In this document: positions 55,402-64,000 of the stretch, one piece after another
Layout: each line of letters begins with the position of its first letter
Numbering within the stretch: position 1 is the first letter of the stretch
Source: Fischerella sp. CENA71
Lineage (GTDB): Bacteria; Cyanobacteriota; Cyanobacteriia; Cyanobacteriales; Nostocaceae
Length of the DNA stretch: 64,000 bases
Direction: 5' to 3'
NCBI GenBank assembly: GCA_024239075.1
Contig: JANBVI010000088.1
Coordinates: forward strand, 1 to 64,000
Program-made: the position numbers and the translations under genes
The notes under the pieces: generated by a model
The model's database searches: none
What the model was told of the DNA's origin: nothing
Seen by the model: only the letters and a program-made list of their open reading frames with translations

Positions 55402-56547
55402 ATGCAAGCAGCTACTTCTGAATCTCATGCAATGGAAGCCCCAAAACAAGGATTGCCAGTAACAATTATTACTGGTTTTCTTGGCAGTGGCAAAACAACT
55501 TTACTCAATCATATCCTGAGCAATCAGCAGGGTTTAAAAACTGCTGTTTTAGTAAATGAATTTGGCGAAATTGGCATCGACAACGAGTTAATTATCTCTA
55601 CCGACGATGATAATAATATGGTGGAGTTAAGTAACGGTTGTATATGTTGCACCATTAATAATGATTTAGTCGATGCCGTTTACAAAGTTTTAGAACGTCA
55701 AGAAAACATAGATTATCTAGTTGTAGAAACAACTGGACTAGCAGATCCGCTACCAGTTGCTTTGACATTTCTTGGCACAGAATTACGAGATTTAACTCGA
55801 CTTGATTCGATTATCACTGTTGTGGATGCGGCAAATTATAGCCTAGATTTATTTAATTCTCAGGCAGCTTATAGTCAAATTGCTTATGGTGATGTGATTC
55901 TGTTGAATAAGACAGATTTAGTTTCTCAAACAGAATTAGAAACAATAGAAACTAAAATTCGTGAGGTTAAGGAAGGTGCGAGAATTATTCGTACCAACAA
56001 AGCACAAGTACCATTACCTTTAATTCTCAGTGTTGGTCTATTTGAGACAGACAAGTATTTTGACAGCGTCGAAGCACATACTCACGACCATCATCATCAC
56101 GACCATCATCATGATCATTCAGAATGCGGTCATGAGCATCATCACGACCATGACCATGATCATTCAGAAGGCGGTCACGACCACCACGACCATGATCATG
56201 ATCATCACCATCATTCCAATCATTTGGAAAACGATGGCTTCACCTCACTATCTTTTGAGAGTGAAAAACCATTTGCAATCAGGAAATTCCAGTATTTTTT
56301 AGATAACCAACTTCCTGATAATATTTTTCGTGCTAAGGGAATTATGTGGTTTGATGAAAGTCCCAAACGGCATATTTTTCACCTTTGCGGTAAACGCTTT
56401 ACTTTAGATGACGAAGAATGGAAAGGTGAAAAGAAAAATCAGTTGGTACTGATTGGTCAAAATTTAGATCATGAAAAGTTGCGACAACAATTAGAAAACT
56501 GTCTATGTATTCCTTCTACAACTCGTGGTAAAGGATTTGGGAAGTAG
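55402..56547 (+). CDS. CobW/COG0523 GTPase with histidine-rich metal-binding stretch
   Basis: The 381-residue protein is a G3E GTPase: P-loop GFLGSGKTT (25-33), the CxCC metal site GCICC (C80, C82, C83), ETTGLADP and LLNKTDL (about 168). Residues 224-276 hold some thirty His in alternation with Asp, a zinc or nickel buffer. The CobW C-terminal domain (about 285-380) follows. Such proteins hand metals to target enzymes at the cost of GTP, often under zinc shortage. No Zur-type operator was recognised upstream and no zinc genes are adjacent, so the metal is not fixed. The first ATG lacks a clear ribosome site; M11 is an alternative. Confidence 0.9.
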   Translation: MQAATSESHAMEAPKQGLPVTIITGFLGSGKTTLLNHILSNQQGLKTAVLVNEFGEIGIDNELIISTDDDNNMVELSNGCICCTINNDLVDAVYKVLERQENIDYLVVETTGLADPLPVALTFLGTELRDLTRLDSIITVVDAANYSLDLFNSQAAYSQIAYGDVILLNKTDLVSQTELETIETKIREVKEGARIIRTNKAQVPLPLILSVGLFETDKYFDSVEAHTHDHHHHDHHHDHSECGHEHHHDHDHDHSEGGHDHHDHDHDHHHHSNHLENDGFTSLSFESEKPFAIRKFQYFLDNQLPDNIFRAKGIMWFDESPKRHIFHLCGKRFTLDDEEWKGEKKNQLVLIGQNLDHEKLRQQLENCLCIPSTTRGKGFGK

Positions 56548-56778
56548 CTATTTGTCATTGGTCATTGGTCATTAGAATGACTAAGGGCTAATGACCAAGT
56601 CCCTTTGACGCAAGGAAGTCTTAATTAGTTTTTCTTATTCTTGCGATTCTTCAGAATCTGAAATTTCCAACTGTTGTAACTGTTCTAGTAGACAGATTAT
56701 CGAACATGAATAAATCTGGAGTGAAATTAAAAAATAAAGAATACAGTATTAATAACAGTTAAGACTTCATTTTAAGAA

Positions 56779-57231
56779 ATGCGCGTCGTCATCCAACGAG
56801 TTAAATCATCTCAAGTAACAGTTAATGGTGAAATGATCGGCAAAATTGGACGAGGATTAAATTTGCTTGTCGGTATTGCTGAGACTGATACTGATGATCA
56901 AATTGACTGGATGGTACGTAAATGTTTGGAATTACGACTGTTTCCTGACCAAGAAGGCGGTGACAGGTGGCAAAAATCCGTACAAGAGATTGGCGGTGAG
57001 TTGCTGGTAGTCAGTCAGTTCACACTTTATGGGGATTGTCGCAAAGGACGACGACCTTCTTTTGACCGTTCCGCAACTCCTCAAACTGCTGAAAATTTAT
57101 ATAACTGTTTTGTTGCTAAGTTACGCGAGAGTGGTTTAAGGGTAGAAACTGGCAAATTTGGGGCAATGATGCAAGTTGCTATTGAAAATGACGGGCCTGT
57201 AACCTTAATACTAGAGAAAGAAAATACATAA
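56779..57231 (+). CDS. dtd: D-aminoacyl-tRNA deacylase
   Basis: The 150-residue protein removes wrongly attached D-amino acids (and Gly) from tRNA, protecting translation. The invariant motifs are present: [17 protein letters not shown] (about 79-95) and the cross-dimer GPVTLILE (about 138-145) that carries the Gly-cisPro pair excluding L-amino acids. It starts [17 protein letters not shown], as in the family, and has normal length. It lies 105 bp upstream of psb28 on the same strand, an arrangement that may allow co-transcription. Confidence 0.95.
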   Translation: MRVVIQRVKSSQVTVNGEMIGKIGRGLNLLVGIAETDTDDQIDWMVRKCLELRLFPDQEGGDRWQKSVQEIGGELLVVSQFTLYGDCRKGRRPSFDRSATPQTAENLYNCFVAKLRESGLRVETGKFGAMMQVAIENDGPVTLILEKENT

Positions 57232-57335
57232 GTATTTACACATAGGTAATCAACATCATTATTATCTAGACTTATTGGTACTAAAAGATGAGAAAATATG
57301 AATTTAAACATCACAAAACTTTAAATTCACTCATC

Positions 57336-57671
57336 ATGGCAAAAATCCAGTTTTCTAAAGGTATTGACGAAGACGTAATTCCAGAAGTGCGTTTGACGCG
57401 ATCGCGCACTGGTGACAGTGGTACTGCAACGTTTATTTTTCAAAATCCCAAAGCGTTAGATAGTGGCAATACCGAAGAGATCACTGGTATGTATATGATT
57501 GACGAAGAAGGAGAAATTGTCACCCGCGAAGTCAAAGGTAAATTTATCAATGGTAAACCAGAAGCTTTAGAAGCTGTTTACGTAATGAAATCTAAAGAAC
57601 AATGGGATCGCTTTATGCGGTTTATGCAAAGATATGCAGAAGAAAATGACTTGGGATTTAATCAATCTTGA
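57336..57671 (+). CDS. psb28: Photosystem II assembly protein Psb28
   Basis: The ATG at 57336 ([20 protein letters not shown]) is the family start; the open frame extends 16 codons upstream without conservation. The 111-residue soluble protein binds the cytoplasmic face of photosystem II assembly intermediates near CP47 and protects them. The conserved core [21 protein letters not shown] and the [20 protein letters not shown] end are present. This gene confirms an oxygenic phototroph. Confidence 0.95.
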   Translation: MAKIQFSKGIDEDVIPEVRLTRSRTGDSGTATFIFQNPKALDSGNTEEITGMYMIDEEGEIVTREVKGKFINGKPEALEAVYVMKSKEQWDRFMRFMQRYAEENDLGFNQS

Positions 57672-57672
57672 G

Positions 57673-57712
57673 GAGTCATTGGTCATTAGTCATTAGTTAT
57701 TGGTCATCCGCT
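57673..57712. repeat. Heptamer traces (TCATTGG/TCATTAG)
   Basis: STRR-type units follow the psb28 stop. A second trace (AATGACTAATGACTAAT) at 57865-57881 contains the moaB start. A third lies near 56555-56600. Confidence 0.7.
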
Positions 57713-57872
57713 AACAGGATTTTGGATTTGAGATTGTGGATTGATTACATAGATAAATCTGCTTGCTGTGTAGTATCAAATAAGTATCAATCCCAAAAAA
57801 CAAAAGACTAATGACAACAAACCAATGACATAGACGTGCAAGCGTCTTCTCGCAGAGTAGGACAAATGACTA

Positions 57873-58373
57873 ATGACTAATATTCCTCATTCAGACTCTC
57901 AAGTGTTGACGGTAACTTGTGCTGTAGTTACCGTTAGCGATACTCGTTCCGAATCAACAGATAAAAGTGGTCAGTTAATTCAACAATTGCTCGGCGATGC
58001 TCATCATACAGTCGGAGATTATACGATTATTAAAGATGAACCAGCCCAAATTCAAACAGAGTTGGAACGGCTGGGGAAGAATTCTGATTTAGATGCTGTG
58101 ATTTTTAACGGTGGCACAGGTATTGCACCGAGAGATACTACCTATGATGCTATAGAAAAGTTATTAGAAAAAACTTTGCCTGGATTCGGCGAGTTGTTCC
58201 GCTTTTTAAGTTATCAAGAAATTGGTTCGCGAGCGATCGCATCTCGCGCTGTTGCTGGTGTTTATCAAAGTAAGTTAATCTTTTCTGTTCCTGGTTCTAG
58301 CAATGCAGTAAGACTAGCGATGGAAAAATTGATCTTACCAGAACTTAGCCATTTGGTTAGTTTGTTGCGATGA
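57873..58373 (+). CDS. moaB: Molybdenum cofactor biosynthesis protein MoaB/Mog type
   Basis: The 166-residue protein belongs to the molybdopterin-binding family (MoaB/MogA fold) that adenylylates molybdopterin before molybdenum insertion. Typical blocks are CAVVTVSDTRSESTDKSG (about 16-33), FNGGTGIAPRDTTYDAIEKLL (about 87-107), PGFGELFRFLSYQEIGSRAIASRAVAGV and VPGSSNAVRLAMEKLILPEL. The ATG is inside a heptamer repeat with no ribosome-binding sequence. The next out-of-frame ATG upstream is exactly one unit (7 bp) away. The cofactor would serve nitrate reductase or sulfite oxidase-type enzymes encoded elsewhere. Confidence 0.92.
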   Translation: MTNIPHSDSQVLTVTCAVVTVSDTRSESTDKSGQLIQQLLGDAHHTVGDYTIIKDEPAQIQTELERLGKNSDLDAVIFNGGTGIAPRDTTYDAIEKLLEKTLPGFGELFRFLSYQEIGSRAIASRAVAGVYQSKLIFSVPGSSNAVRLAMEKLILPELSHLVSLLR

Positions 58374-58587
58374 ATGAGAACGGAGAACGGGGATTTTATG
58401 CTTGGTTGTGCAATTTCTCTGTGATTAGCTATGTTTGAAACTTAAGCGATCACACTTGTAGCAAAAGCCATTTCCAATCTCTCAAGCATGATTTTGGAGT
58501 GCAATATCAGTTTCATCACGCACGTTTTTAGTTATTTTTGTTAAGGGAGTAAGTTTAGCAAATTTTGTTAGTAGAACGAATAATTAA

Positions 58588-60126
58588 ATGGCTCGTACCC
58601 CAACATTAACTTTTGATCGTGGCACATTAATTTTACATCCACCACCACGTGGCAAGGCTTGGACTGATTACGCCGTATGGGATGATAGAGTTGAAAAATT
58701 TCGTATTCCAGCAATTAGATATCGTCCTTTAGTGGAAGCACTACAAGCAGAAGATACCTATTTTGTTGACGAAGCCAAGGGTTTTAATTCTCTGGAATTG
58801 CTTTCGAGTTTAGAAATGGAACCCTATCCCCATCAAAGCGAGGCGTTAACGGCTTGGAAATTGGCGGGAAGACAAGGGGTAGTAGTATTACCTACCGCAG
58901 CCGGAAAAACTTATTTAGCGCAAATGGCGATGGAAGCGACGCCGCGTAGCACACTGATTGTAGTGCCAACACTGGATTTAATGCATCAGTGGTATGCACA
59001 TTTGATGTCAGCGTTCCCGGATGCAGAGGTAGGGTTACTGGGGGGTGGCTCGCGCGATAAAACAGCAATACTAGTTGCAACTTACGACAGCGCCGCCATT
59101 CATGCTGAAAGTTTGGGAAATCAGTATGGCTTGTTGATTTTTGATGAATGTCATCATCTACCAACAGATTTTAATCGGGTAATTGCAGAATATGCGATCG
59201 CACCTTATCGTTTAGGACTATCGGCGACACCTGAACGCAGTGATGGTAAACATACCGATTTGAATATGCTAATTGGCCCGGAAGTTTATCGCAAAAGGGC
59301 TGAGGATTTGGCAGGAAAAGCCTTAGCAGAACATGAAATTGTCCAAATTAAAGTCAAGCTATCGCAGCATGAACGCCAAAAGTACAACGAGTTGATTCAA
59401 ACCCGCAATGATTTTTTGCAGCAAGCAAAAATTTCTTTAGGGAGTATTCAGGGTTGGCAAAAATTCGTACAAATGAGTGCGCGATCGCAAGCAGGGCGTA
59501 GGGCGATGTTAGCACATCGGCAAGCCAAAGAGATTGCTGTCGGTACAGATGGCAAGTTAAGAATTTTAGCGAATTTACTAGCCAAGCATTATCCAGAAAG
59601 AACTTTAATTTTTACTGCTGATAATACTACCGTTTATCGAATCTCTCAGGAGTTTTTAATTCCAGCAATTACTCATCAAACGCCTGTCAAAGAACGTCAT
59701 GAGGTTTTAACTAAGTTTCGAGAAGGTGAGTATAAAACTTTGGTGGCTTCCCATGTGTTGAATGAGGGTGTAGATGTGCCGGCAGCAAGTATAGCAATTA
59801 TTTTATCTGGTACAGGTTCGGCGAGGGAATATACCCAGAGATTGGGAAGGGTATTAAGGAAAGGTAAGGACAATAATAAGCAGGCAATATTGTATGAAGT
59901 GGTAGCAGAAGATACTGCTGAGGAGGGAACTTCAGCGAGGAGAAGAGGGGTGAGAAATGAACCGCCACGACGCCAAGATCGCCAAGGAAAGGAGAAGAGA
60001 AAAGGAAATTTACAGGTTGTTTATGGTACTGGTGAGGAAAGAAGTTATCGTGCTGCGGAACAGTTAGAGATCAATTATTCAGTTGATCATAAGCAGTCTA
60101 AAAAAGAAGATCAGTCTGATAATTAA
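58588..60126 (+). CDS. XPB/RAD25-type superfamily 2 DNA helicase
   Basis: The 512-residue protein begins with an N-terminal damage-recognition-like domain (about 1-75). Helicase motifs follow: I PTAAGKT (102-108), II DECHH (186-190), III SATPERSDG, and the C-terminal half with VASHVLNEGVDVPAAS and motif VI YTQRLGRVLRKG. Such helicases resemble archaeal/eukaryotic XPB and open DNA in repair. A basic low-complexity insert at about 451-473 (ARRRGVRNEPPRRQ) is encoded by a dispersed CGACGCCAAGATCGCCAAGG repeat after motif VI. In many genomes an XPB-like helicase neighbours a DUF790/Bax1 nuclease; none is found here, and the following gene is convergent. Confidence 0.85.
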   Translation: MARTPTLTFDRGTLILHPPPRGKAWTDYAVWDDRVEKFRIPAIRYRPLVEALQAEDTYFVDEAKGFNSLELLSSLEMEPYPHQSEALTAWKLAGRQGVVVLPTAAGKTYLAQMAMEATPRSTLIVVPTLDLMHQWYAHLMSAFPDAEVGLLGGGSRDKTAILVATYDSAAIHAESLGNQYGLLIFDECHHLPTDFNRVIAEYAIAPYRLGLSATPERSDGKHTDLNMLIGPEVYRKRAEDLAGKALAEHEIVQIKVKLSQHERQKYNELIQTRNDFLQQAKISLGSIQGWQKFVQMSARSQAGRRAMLAHRQAKEIAVGTDGKLRILANLLAKHYPERTLIFTADNTTVYRISQEFLIPAITHQTPVKERHEVLTKFREGEYKTLVASHVLNEGVDVPAASIAIILSGTGSAREYTQRLGRVLRKGKDNNKQAILYEVVAEDTAEEGTSARRRGVRNEPPRRQDRQGKEKRKGNLQVVYGTGEERSYRAAEQLEINYSVDHKQSKKEDQSDN

Positions 60127-60130
60127 GTAT

Positions 60131-61660
60131 CTATGAAACACTTTTTCTCTTAAAAACTCTTAAGTTGTAAAAATAATTATTTGTATCATCTTGGAATGAA
60201 ATTAGAGATTTTTTAATGAGTGCTTCGCCAGTATCTCTCCAATCACCTCCCAATTTATTGGTAATTTCTTTCAAGTTATTTGGATTTATAATCAGTGTTG
60301 TAATTTTCTGTTTTTCTTCCTTGGAAAGCATTCTTGCATAGCTGGGAAGAAAAACTAATTCAGCACTTTTATAAGCAGCATAATATGCTCCGTAGTCACA
60401 ATAGACCCAATCAGTCTTTTTCACATTTTTTTGAACAAAAGCTTCTACATTTGCATAATCCCTCGTTTCCCATTCATTAATTGCTAGGCTAGCTTTAGCC
60501 GGAAATCCACCTAAAGAAGCAATTAATAAGATTAATACTACTGTTAAATTAATCCATTTTTTGCTACCAGATAAAGAAAAGTTATCTAGCTCTGAGCAAA
60601 TGCAGATGGCCATGGGAATAAATGCCATCCAGGTATAGTAATGAGGATATTTACCAGCAATCACAATTGCTAGAGGAATAAACAAACCCCCTACAAAGCC
60701 AAAGGAAATAAGTGAGTAAAATTTAAATTGCCGCTTCAAGAGTTGATAAATAACCAAAGTTAGTGTCAGCAAATGTAAAAATGCTGTACTAAAATCTATA
60801 ATGAAAACTTTTTGTAGGCTCAAAATTTTGAGTATACCTTTGTCATCACCCTGAACAATTGCCTGAGCAACTTGACCAGTTAATATATGCTGTGAACCAA
60901 AGGTTGATAAAATAAATTTAAACCAAACTCCATTTGTAAAATAGAGAGTATAAAGGAATATGATTCCTAAAACTGCTCCAATTCCCAGGGAGACTAACTC
61001 TTTGATTAATAATTTTCTCAAATAAAATACTAAGACTCCACAAAGGACAATTACATAAGCAAGCAGTTGTAGTCCTGCAATGGGAATAAAAATACCAATA
61101 CATGCCAAAGTAACGCAACGTAACCAAGGAGATGTGATTGTGTATGCAAGTAAGGCTGCTGAAGCAACAGTAATTGCAATAGAGTCTGCACGTCCACTAC
61201 TGTAACTAAAGCTAATACCCGAACTTGAAAGTATCAGACAAATTAAAGCAATTCTGCTCCAAGGTGAATTAATTAATTTGAGTCTAATTACAGATAGCCA
61301 GAGCATTAACACAGAGGCAACTATCAGAAAATAGTTCATCGATCTGACTGCTGTTAGACTAAAGCCAAAAATTTTGAGCCAGTGGTAAAGAATTATTTCA
61401 TGAAGTGGTAGATTACCCGCCCAAAATTCTTCTTTTGTTTGGTAATACCATGCTGTAGATATCCACCCTTTACCAAAGTAAAGATTGTTGGGTGGATCTG
61501 TGAACATAACTTCATCTGTCCATACTGGTTCTATTCTAGATGCAATTACTAAGCCAACCAATAAAAATAAAATGCATAATACAATTATTAAAATAACCTC
61601 AAATTTGCAAGTATTATTTTGCTGTTGCTCTTGACTGGGTATAAAGGATGATTTATCCAT
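60131..61660 (-). CDS. GT-C-like polytopic membrane glycosyltransferase
   Basis: The 509-residue protein has about eleven membrane helices (first at about 22-42) followed by a soluble C-terminal part (about 400-509). Right after the first helix, in the first outer loop, is EPVWTDEVMFTDP (44-56), the acidic DE pair of GT-C enzymes (ArnT, PMT and mycobacterial arabinosyltransferase-like families), which use polyprenyl-phosphate sugars on the outer face. Sequence is otherwise divergent, so donor and acceptor are unknown. It is the last of three minus-strand genes that also include a UbiA-type polyprenyl-phosphate enzyme and a phosphatase, which would be suitable suppliers of such a donor. Confidence 0.65.
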   Translation of the reverse strand: MDKSSFIPSQEQQQNNTCKFEVILIIVLCILFLLVGLVIASRIEPVWTDEVMFTDPPNNLYFGKGWISTAWYYQTKEEFWAGNLPLHEIILYHWLKIFGFSLTAVRSMNYFLIVASVLMLWLSVIRLKLINSPWSRIALICLILSSSGISFSYSSGRADSIAITVASAALLAYTITSPWLRCVTLACIGIFIPIAGLQLLAYVIVLCGVLVFYLRKLLIKELVSLGIGAVLGIIFLYTLYFTNGVWFKFILSTFGSQHILTGQVAQAIVQGDDKGILKILSLQKVFIIDFSTAFLHLLTLTLVIYQLLKRQFKFYSLISFGFVGGLFIPLAIVIAGKYPHYYTWMAFIPMAICICSELDNFSLSGSKKWINLTVVLILLIASLGGFPAKASLAINEWETRDYANVEAFVQKNVKKTDWVYCDYGAYYAAYKSAELVFLPSYARMLSKEEKQKITTLIINPNNLKEITNKLGGDWRDTGEALIKKSLISFQDDTNNYFYNLRVFKRKSVS

Positions 61661-61825
61661 ATCAAATTACAAAAATTAATTACAATTTTGTAAGGACTTT
61701 TAATTTTAAATAAATACTTTTTCATCTGTGTATAATTACAATTCAGCCCAACAACAATTACTAAAAATTAACTGGTTGTTCATGATGAAAATTTACTCAC
61801 TTTAAATTTTGAAGAAAATACAAAT

Positions 61826-62455
61826 TTAGAAAAATTTTTCATAGCCAACAGCAGCATCAAATTCCCAAAGTTCGGCTCCATCTGGATAAGGTGTTTGCAC
61901 CCATTTACCTGCGAGTTTTTCCCACCATCGGGGCGGATGGGGTAAACTAGCAACTTGGATATAGCGACACCCAGACAGCCATGCTCCCACAGCGTCAGTG
62001 TGTAAACTATCGCCAATGACGACAACGTGTTTAGCTGGTAGTCCTATATGACCCATTGCATGACGAAATGCTGATGGAAATGGCTTTTTGGCTGGACTGA
62101 GAGCTGGAATATCAAGACGATGGGACCAAAATTTGACGCGATAGCGACGTTTCCCATTTGAAAGGATAAAAAATAGCAATCCAGCTGACTTTGCTTGGCT
62201 GATCCAATCTTCTGCACCTGGAGATAAATAGCGATCATCTTCAGACACAATAGTGTTGTCTAAATCAAGAATTATTCCTTTAATGCCACAGGTTTGTAGC
62301 CAGATAATGTCAATGTCATTAAGCTTATAAGCTTGTCTTGGTAATCTGTAAGGATTTTCTTTTAAACTTGGTCGGTTAGTTTTCTGAATAAAAAAGTGCA
62401 GACTATCGGCAAAAAGTCTGAGTATTTGCAACAATAAAGCCTTGAATTTAAACAT
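61826..62455 (-). CDS. YqeG-type HAD phosphatase
   Basis: The 209-residue protein has the HAD subclass IIIA plan: nucleophile and acid D64/D66 in GIILDLDNTIV, Ser/Thr motif LFFILSNGKRR (about 94-104), Lys in PAKKPFPSAF, and VVVIGDSLHTDAVGA. It would hydrolyse a phosphomonoester. B. subtilis YqeG is the family namesake and has no firm substrate. It has no membrane span, but its first 25 residues are hydrophobic-basic and could lie on the membrane. It starts 45 bp after the UbiA-type gene on the same strand, so the two are co-transcribed. Confidence 0.82.
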   Translation of the reverse strand: MFKFKALLLQILRLFADSLHFFIQKTNRPSLKENPYRLPRQAYKLNDIDIIWLQTCGIKGIILDLDNTIVSEDDRYLSPGAEDWISQAKSAGLLFFILSNGKRRYRVKFWSHRLDIPALSPAKKPFPSAFRHAMGHIGLPAKHVVVIGDSLHTDAVGAWLSGCRYIQVASLPHPPRWWEKLAGKWVQTPYPDGAELWEFDAAVGYEKFF

Positions 62456-62500
62456 CTATAAATTTCTTTAGACGGACTCTTTGCTGATATTTTTAAACAA

Positions 62501-63487
62501 CTACTGTATCCACCCTTGCTGTTTCAGCCAGAGAATTACAAAACAAGTAATCACCCAACTAACAACGGTTACTAAGAGTGGCATATCCTTTAACAAAACC
62601 TCTTCCGGGCGCTCACTATGTCCCCCTTTTTCAGTGTCCTGATCTACGTAAATAGCAATTTCTTGTGGATCACTGATTAATTGATAGCGAAAAATCCCAT
62701 ACAAGACAAAAGGTAAAGTCATTAACATCCAGGAAGTTGAAGCACCTTGTACTATTGGTCCAGAACTCCAAAGAGCATAGCTGACAAGTGTTCCTGTTGT
62801 TACTACGTTCTCCATGCGGTTGAGTAGTGGTAAGGAATAACGCTTTAGGACAGCACGGGGTTTAGCACCTTTTGTTTGAGCCAACCGCAATTCTGCTTTG
62901 CGTTTTTCAATTGCTAAAAAGAGTGCCAGCATAGCAGTACACAGCACAAACCAAGAAGATAAAATAATATCGGTGGCAGCAGAACCGGCATAAGCTCGCA
63001 GCACAAATCCCATAGCAATAGACCCAATGTCCAAAATCACCATCCGTTTTAGCCGCAGATTATAGGCGATTTGCAATAAGGCGTATGCAGTGATAGCTAC
63101 ACCCAATTGGGGCGATTTCAACCACCCAACAATCAGAGCGATCGCTAGTAACGCCAAGGCCATTCCAATAGCAACGGGGATGGTGACTAATCCAGCAGCA
63201 ATTGGCCGCTTACACTTGACAGGATGCTGACGGTCTGATTTGACATCTGCAATATCATTGATTAAATAAAAACCACTTGATGCACAACAAAATAATACAA
63301 ATGCTAGTAAGCTACCTAGTAAAGATTGCAAATTAATACTAAAAGCAAACAACGGCGCTGCAAACACTACTAAGTTTTTTGTCCATTGTCGCGGTCGTAG
63401 AGCAGCTAAATGATACATCATTCTTTTGGAGTTAGTTGCTATGGCAACTGAAGATTTTCCAATAAGTGAAGTACGTCGAGAGCTCAT
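62501..63487 (-). CDS. UbiA-family prenyltransferase, decaprenyl-phosphate phosphoribosyltransferase-like
   Basis: The 328-residue protein has eight or nine helices and the UbiA motifs: LRPRQWTKNLVVFAAPLF near the start, NDIADVKSDRQHPVKCKRPIAAG (about 77-99; the first Asp-rich site), and a second region YNLRLKRMVILDIGSIAMGFVLRAYAG. The RPRQWTKN opening and the ERPEEVLLKDMPLL segment near the end are typical of DPPR synthases such as M. tuberculosis Rv3806c, which join phosphoribose to polyprenyl phosphate, rather than of quinone-pathway enzymes. The first ATG gives a 20-residue polar leader; starts at M23 or M24 are possible. Confidence 0.82.
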   Translation of the reverse strand: MSSRRTSLIGKSSVAIATNSKRMMYHLAALRPRQWTKNLVVFAAPLFAFSINLQSLLGSLLAFVLFCCASSGFYLINDIADVKSDRQHPVKCKRPIAAGLVTIPVAIGMALALLAIALIVGWLKSPQLGVAITAYALLQIAYNLRLKRMVILDIGSIAMGFVLRAYAGSAATDIILSSWFVLCTAMLALFLAIEKRKAELRLAQTKGAKPRAVLKRYSLPLLNRMENVVTTGTLVSYALWSSGPIVQGASTSWMLMTLPFVLYGIFRYQLISDPQEIAIYVDQDTEKGGHSERPEEVLLKDMPLLVTVVSWVITCFVILWLKQQGWIQ

Positions 63488-64000
63488 AAATATAAAGCCT
63501 CTCTATATTAAGAGAATGAGAGTTAACAACATTTTTAGGTTTATAACTTGCAAAAGTAAAAACCTTTAAAACTTTACTTGCTAGATATTACCTTGACTAA
63601 GTAATGCTTTAAGTATGTGAAGAAACTCTTTATACAATTTTTATTAAAGTTTTATATAATATTTTCCGCTAATCTCAGTAATTTTAAATTTAAGATTTGA
63701 TGAAGAATCAGCAGGCGATCCAATACTGCTGAGGGTTTTGTCCAAAATCTCCCCTAAAATAAATTAGTGACTTATGACTCATTATGAAAAATATATGAAA
63801 TCCATCATTTAGGGGGATATCCAAGAAAAAATGTGTGTAAGATTGCCAAGTTTTCATAACAAGTTTTATGCATTTAAACGACAATAATTTGTGGGAGCGC
63901 ACAACAGTATACTCCCACAGAATAGTTTATTCAAAAAGTTGAGTCATTCATAGTTACTTATAATAAATAATACATATTTATAGATAATCATACTACCTGA
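63488..64000. other. Intergenic end region, no supported gene
   Basis: AT-rich. A 64-codon minus-strand frame (63708-63902) has no recognisable features. The segment 63715-63850 is less AT-rich and could be an old insertion scar, but this is not established. Confidence 0.45.

Noticed and set aside
63708-63902. 64-codon minus-strand frame at the right end
   Set aside because: No motif, poor composition and no start signal; considered chance.

Overview
The window comes from a cyanobacterial chromosome, most likely a filamentous heterocyst-forming one (Nostocales). The grounds are: very frequent HIP1 octamers (GCGATCGC) inside genes; tandem heptanucleotide repeats of the TGACCAA/TGACTAA (STRR) type; a phytochrome with an Rcp1-type partner; the photosystem II assembly factor Psb28; porins with an S-layer-homology (SLH) domain; and long AT-rich intergenic spaces with dispersed repeats. 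No rRNA, tRNA or CRISPR array was recognised.

Layout. 1-6.4 kb: the 5' part of an IS630-type transposase gene lies at the left edge, next to a histidine kinase gene that has lost its front, then two small response regulators, a repeat-rich 1.9 kb gene-free stretch with stacked hairpins and MITE-like elements, and a DUF1269-DUF202-DUF202 membrane-protein set. 6.4-11 kb: a WD40 remnant, glycerol kinase, an SLH-GHL10 glycosidase-like protein and a membrane protein. 11.5-16.2 kb: phytochrome, its Rcp response regulator and a receiver-GAF-kinase hybrid. 16-24 kb: housekeeping and small proteins (purT, cysA, pentapeptide proteins, SGNH hydrolase, a 46-residue membrane peptide). 24-30 kb: a PlsY / PEP-synthase-like fusion with a cupin, an S41 lipoprotein, an AraC regulator and a ferredoxin. 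30-36 kb: a LivF/NatE-type ATPase, an SLH porin, a Crp-type regulator and rsmH. 36-41.5 kb: a MarR regulator divergent from an RND efflux pair, with twin palindromes between them. 42-50 kb: a minus-strand CheB-CheB-CheR/PAS and histidine kinase module, then a double-ATPase peptide transporter component. 50-60 kb: ssb, a monooxygenase, a UgpC/MalK-type ATPase, cysS, a His-rich CobW GTPase, dtd, psb28, moaB and an XPB-type helicase. 60-63.5 kb: a minus-strand set with a UbiA-family phosphoribosyltransferase-like enzyme, a YqeG-type HAD phosphatase and a GT-C-like membrane glycosyltransferase.

Themes. Signalling dominates: at least four histidine kinases or their remains, three stand-alone receivers and a chemotaxis-type CheB/CheR set without CheA or receptors. 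The second theme is repeat invasion of coding DNA. A family of purine-arm/pyrimidine-arm hairpin elements occurs between genes and also in frame inside the ATPase domains of two unrelated kinases at the same structural point. Heptamer arrays supply start codons, a 21-bp repeat occurs in two opposite-facing arrays, and another repeat provides the C-terminus of a kinase. The most interesting candidates are this repeat-in-kinase pattern, the acyltransferase/phosphotransferase fusion, and a possible polyprenyl-phosphate-pentose pathway at the right end.
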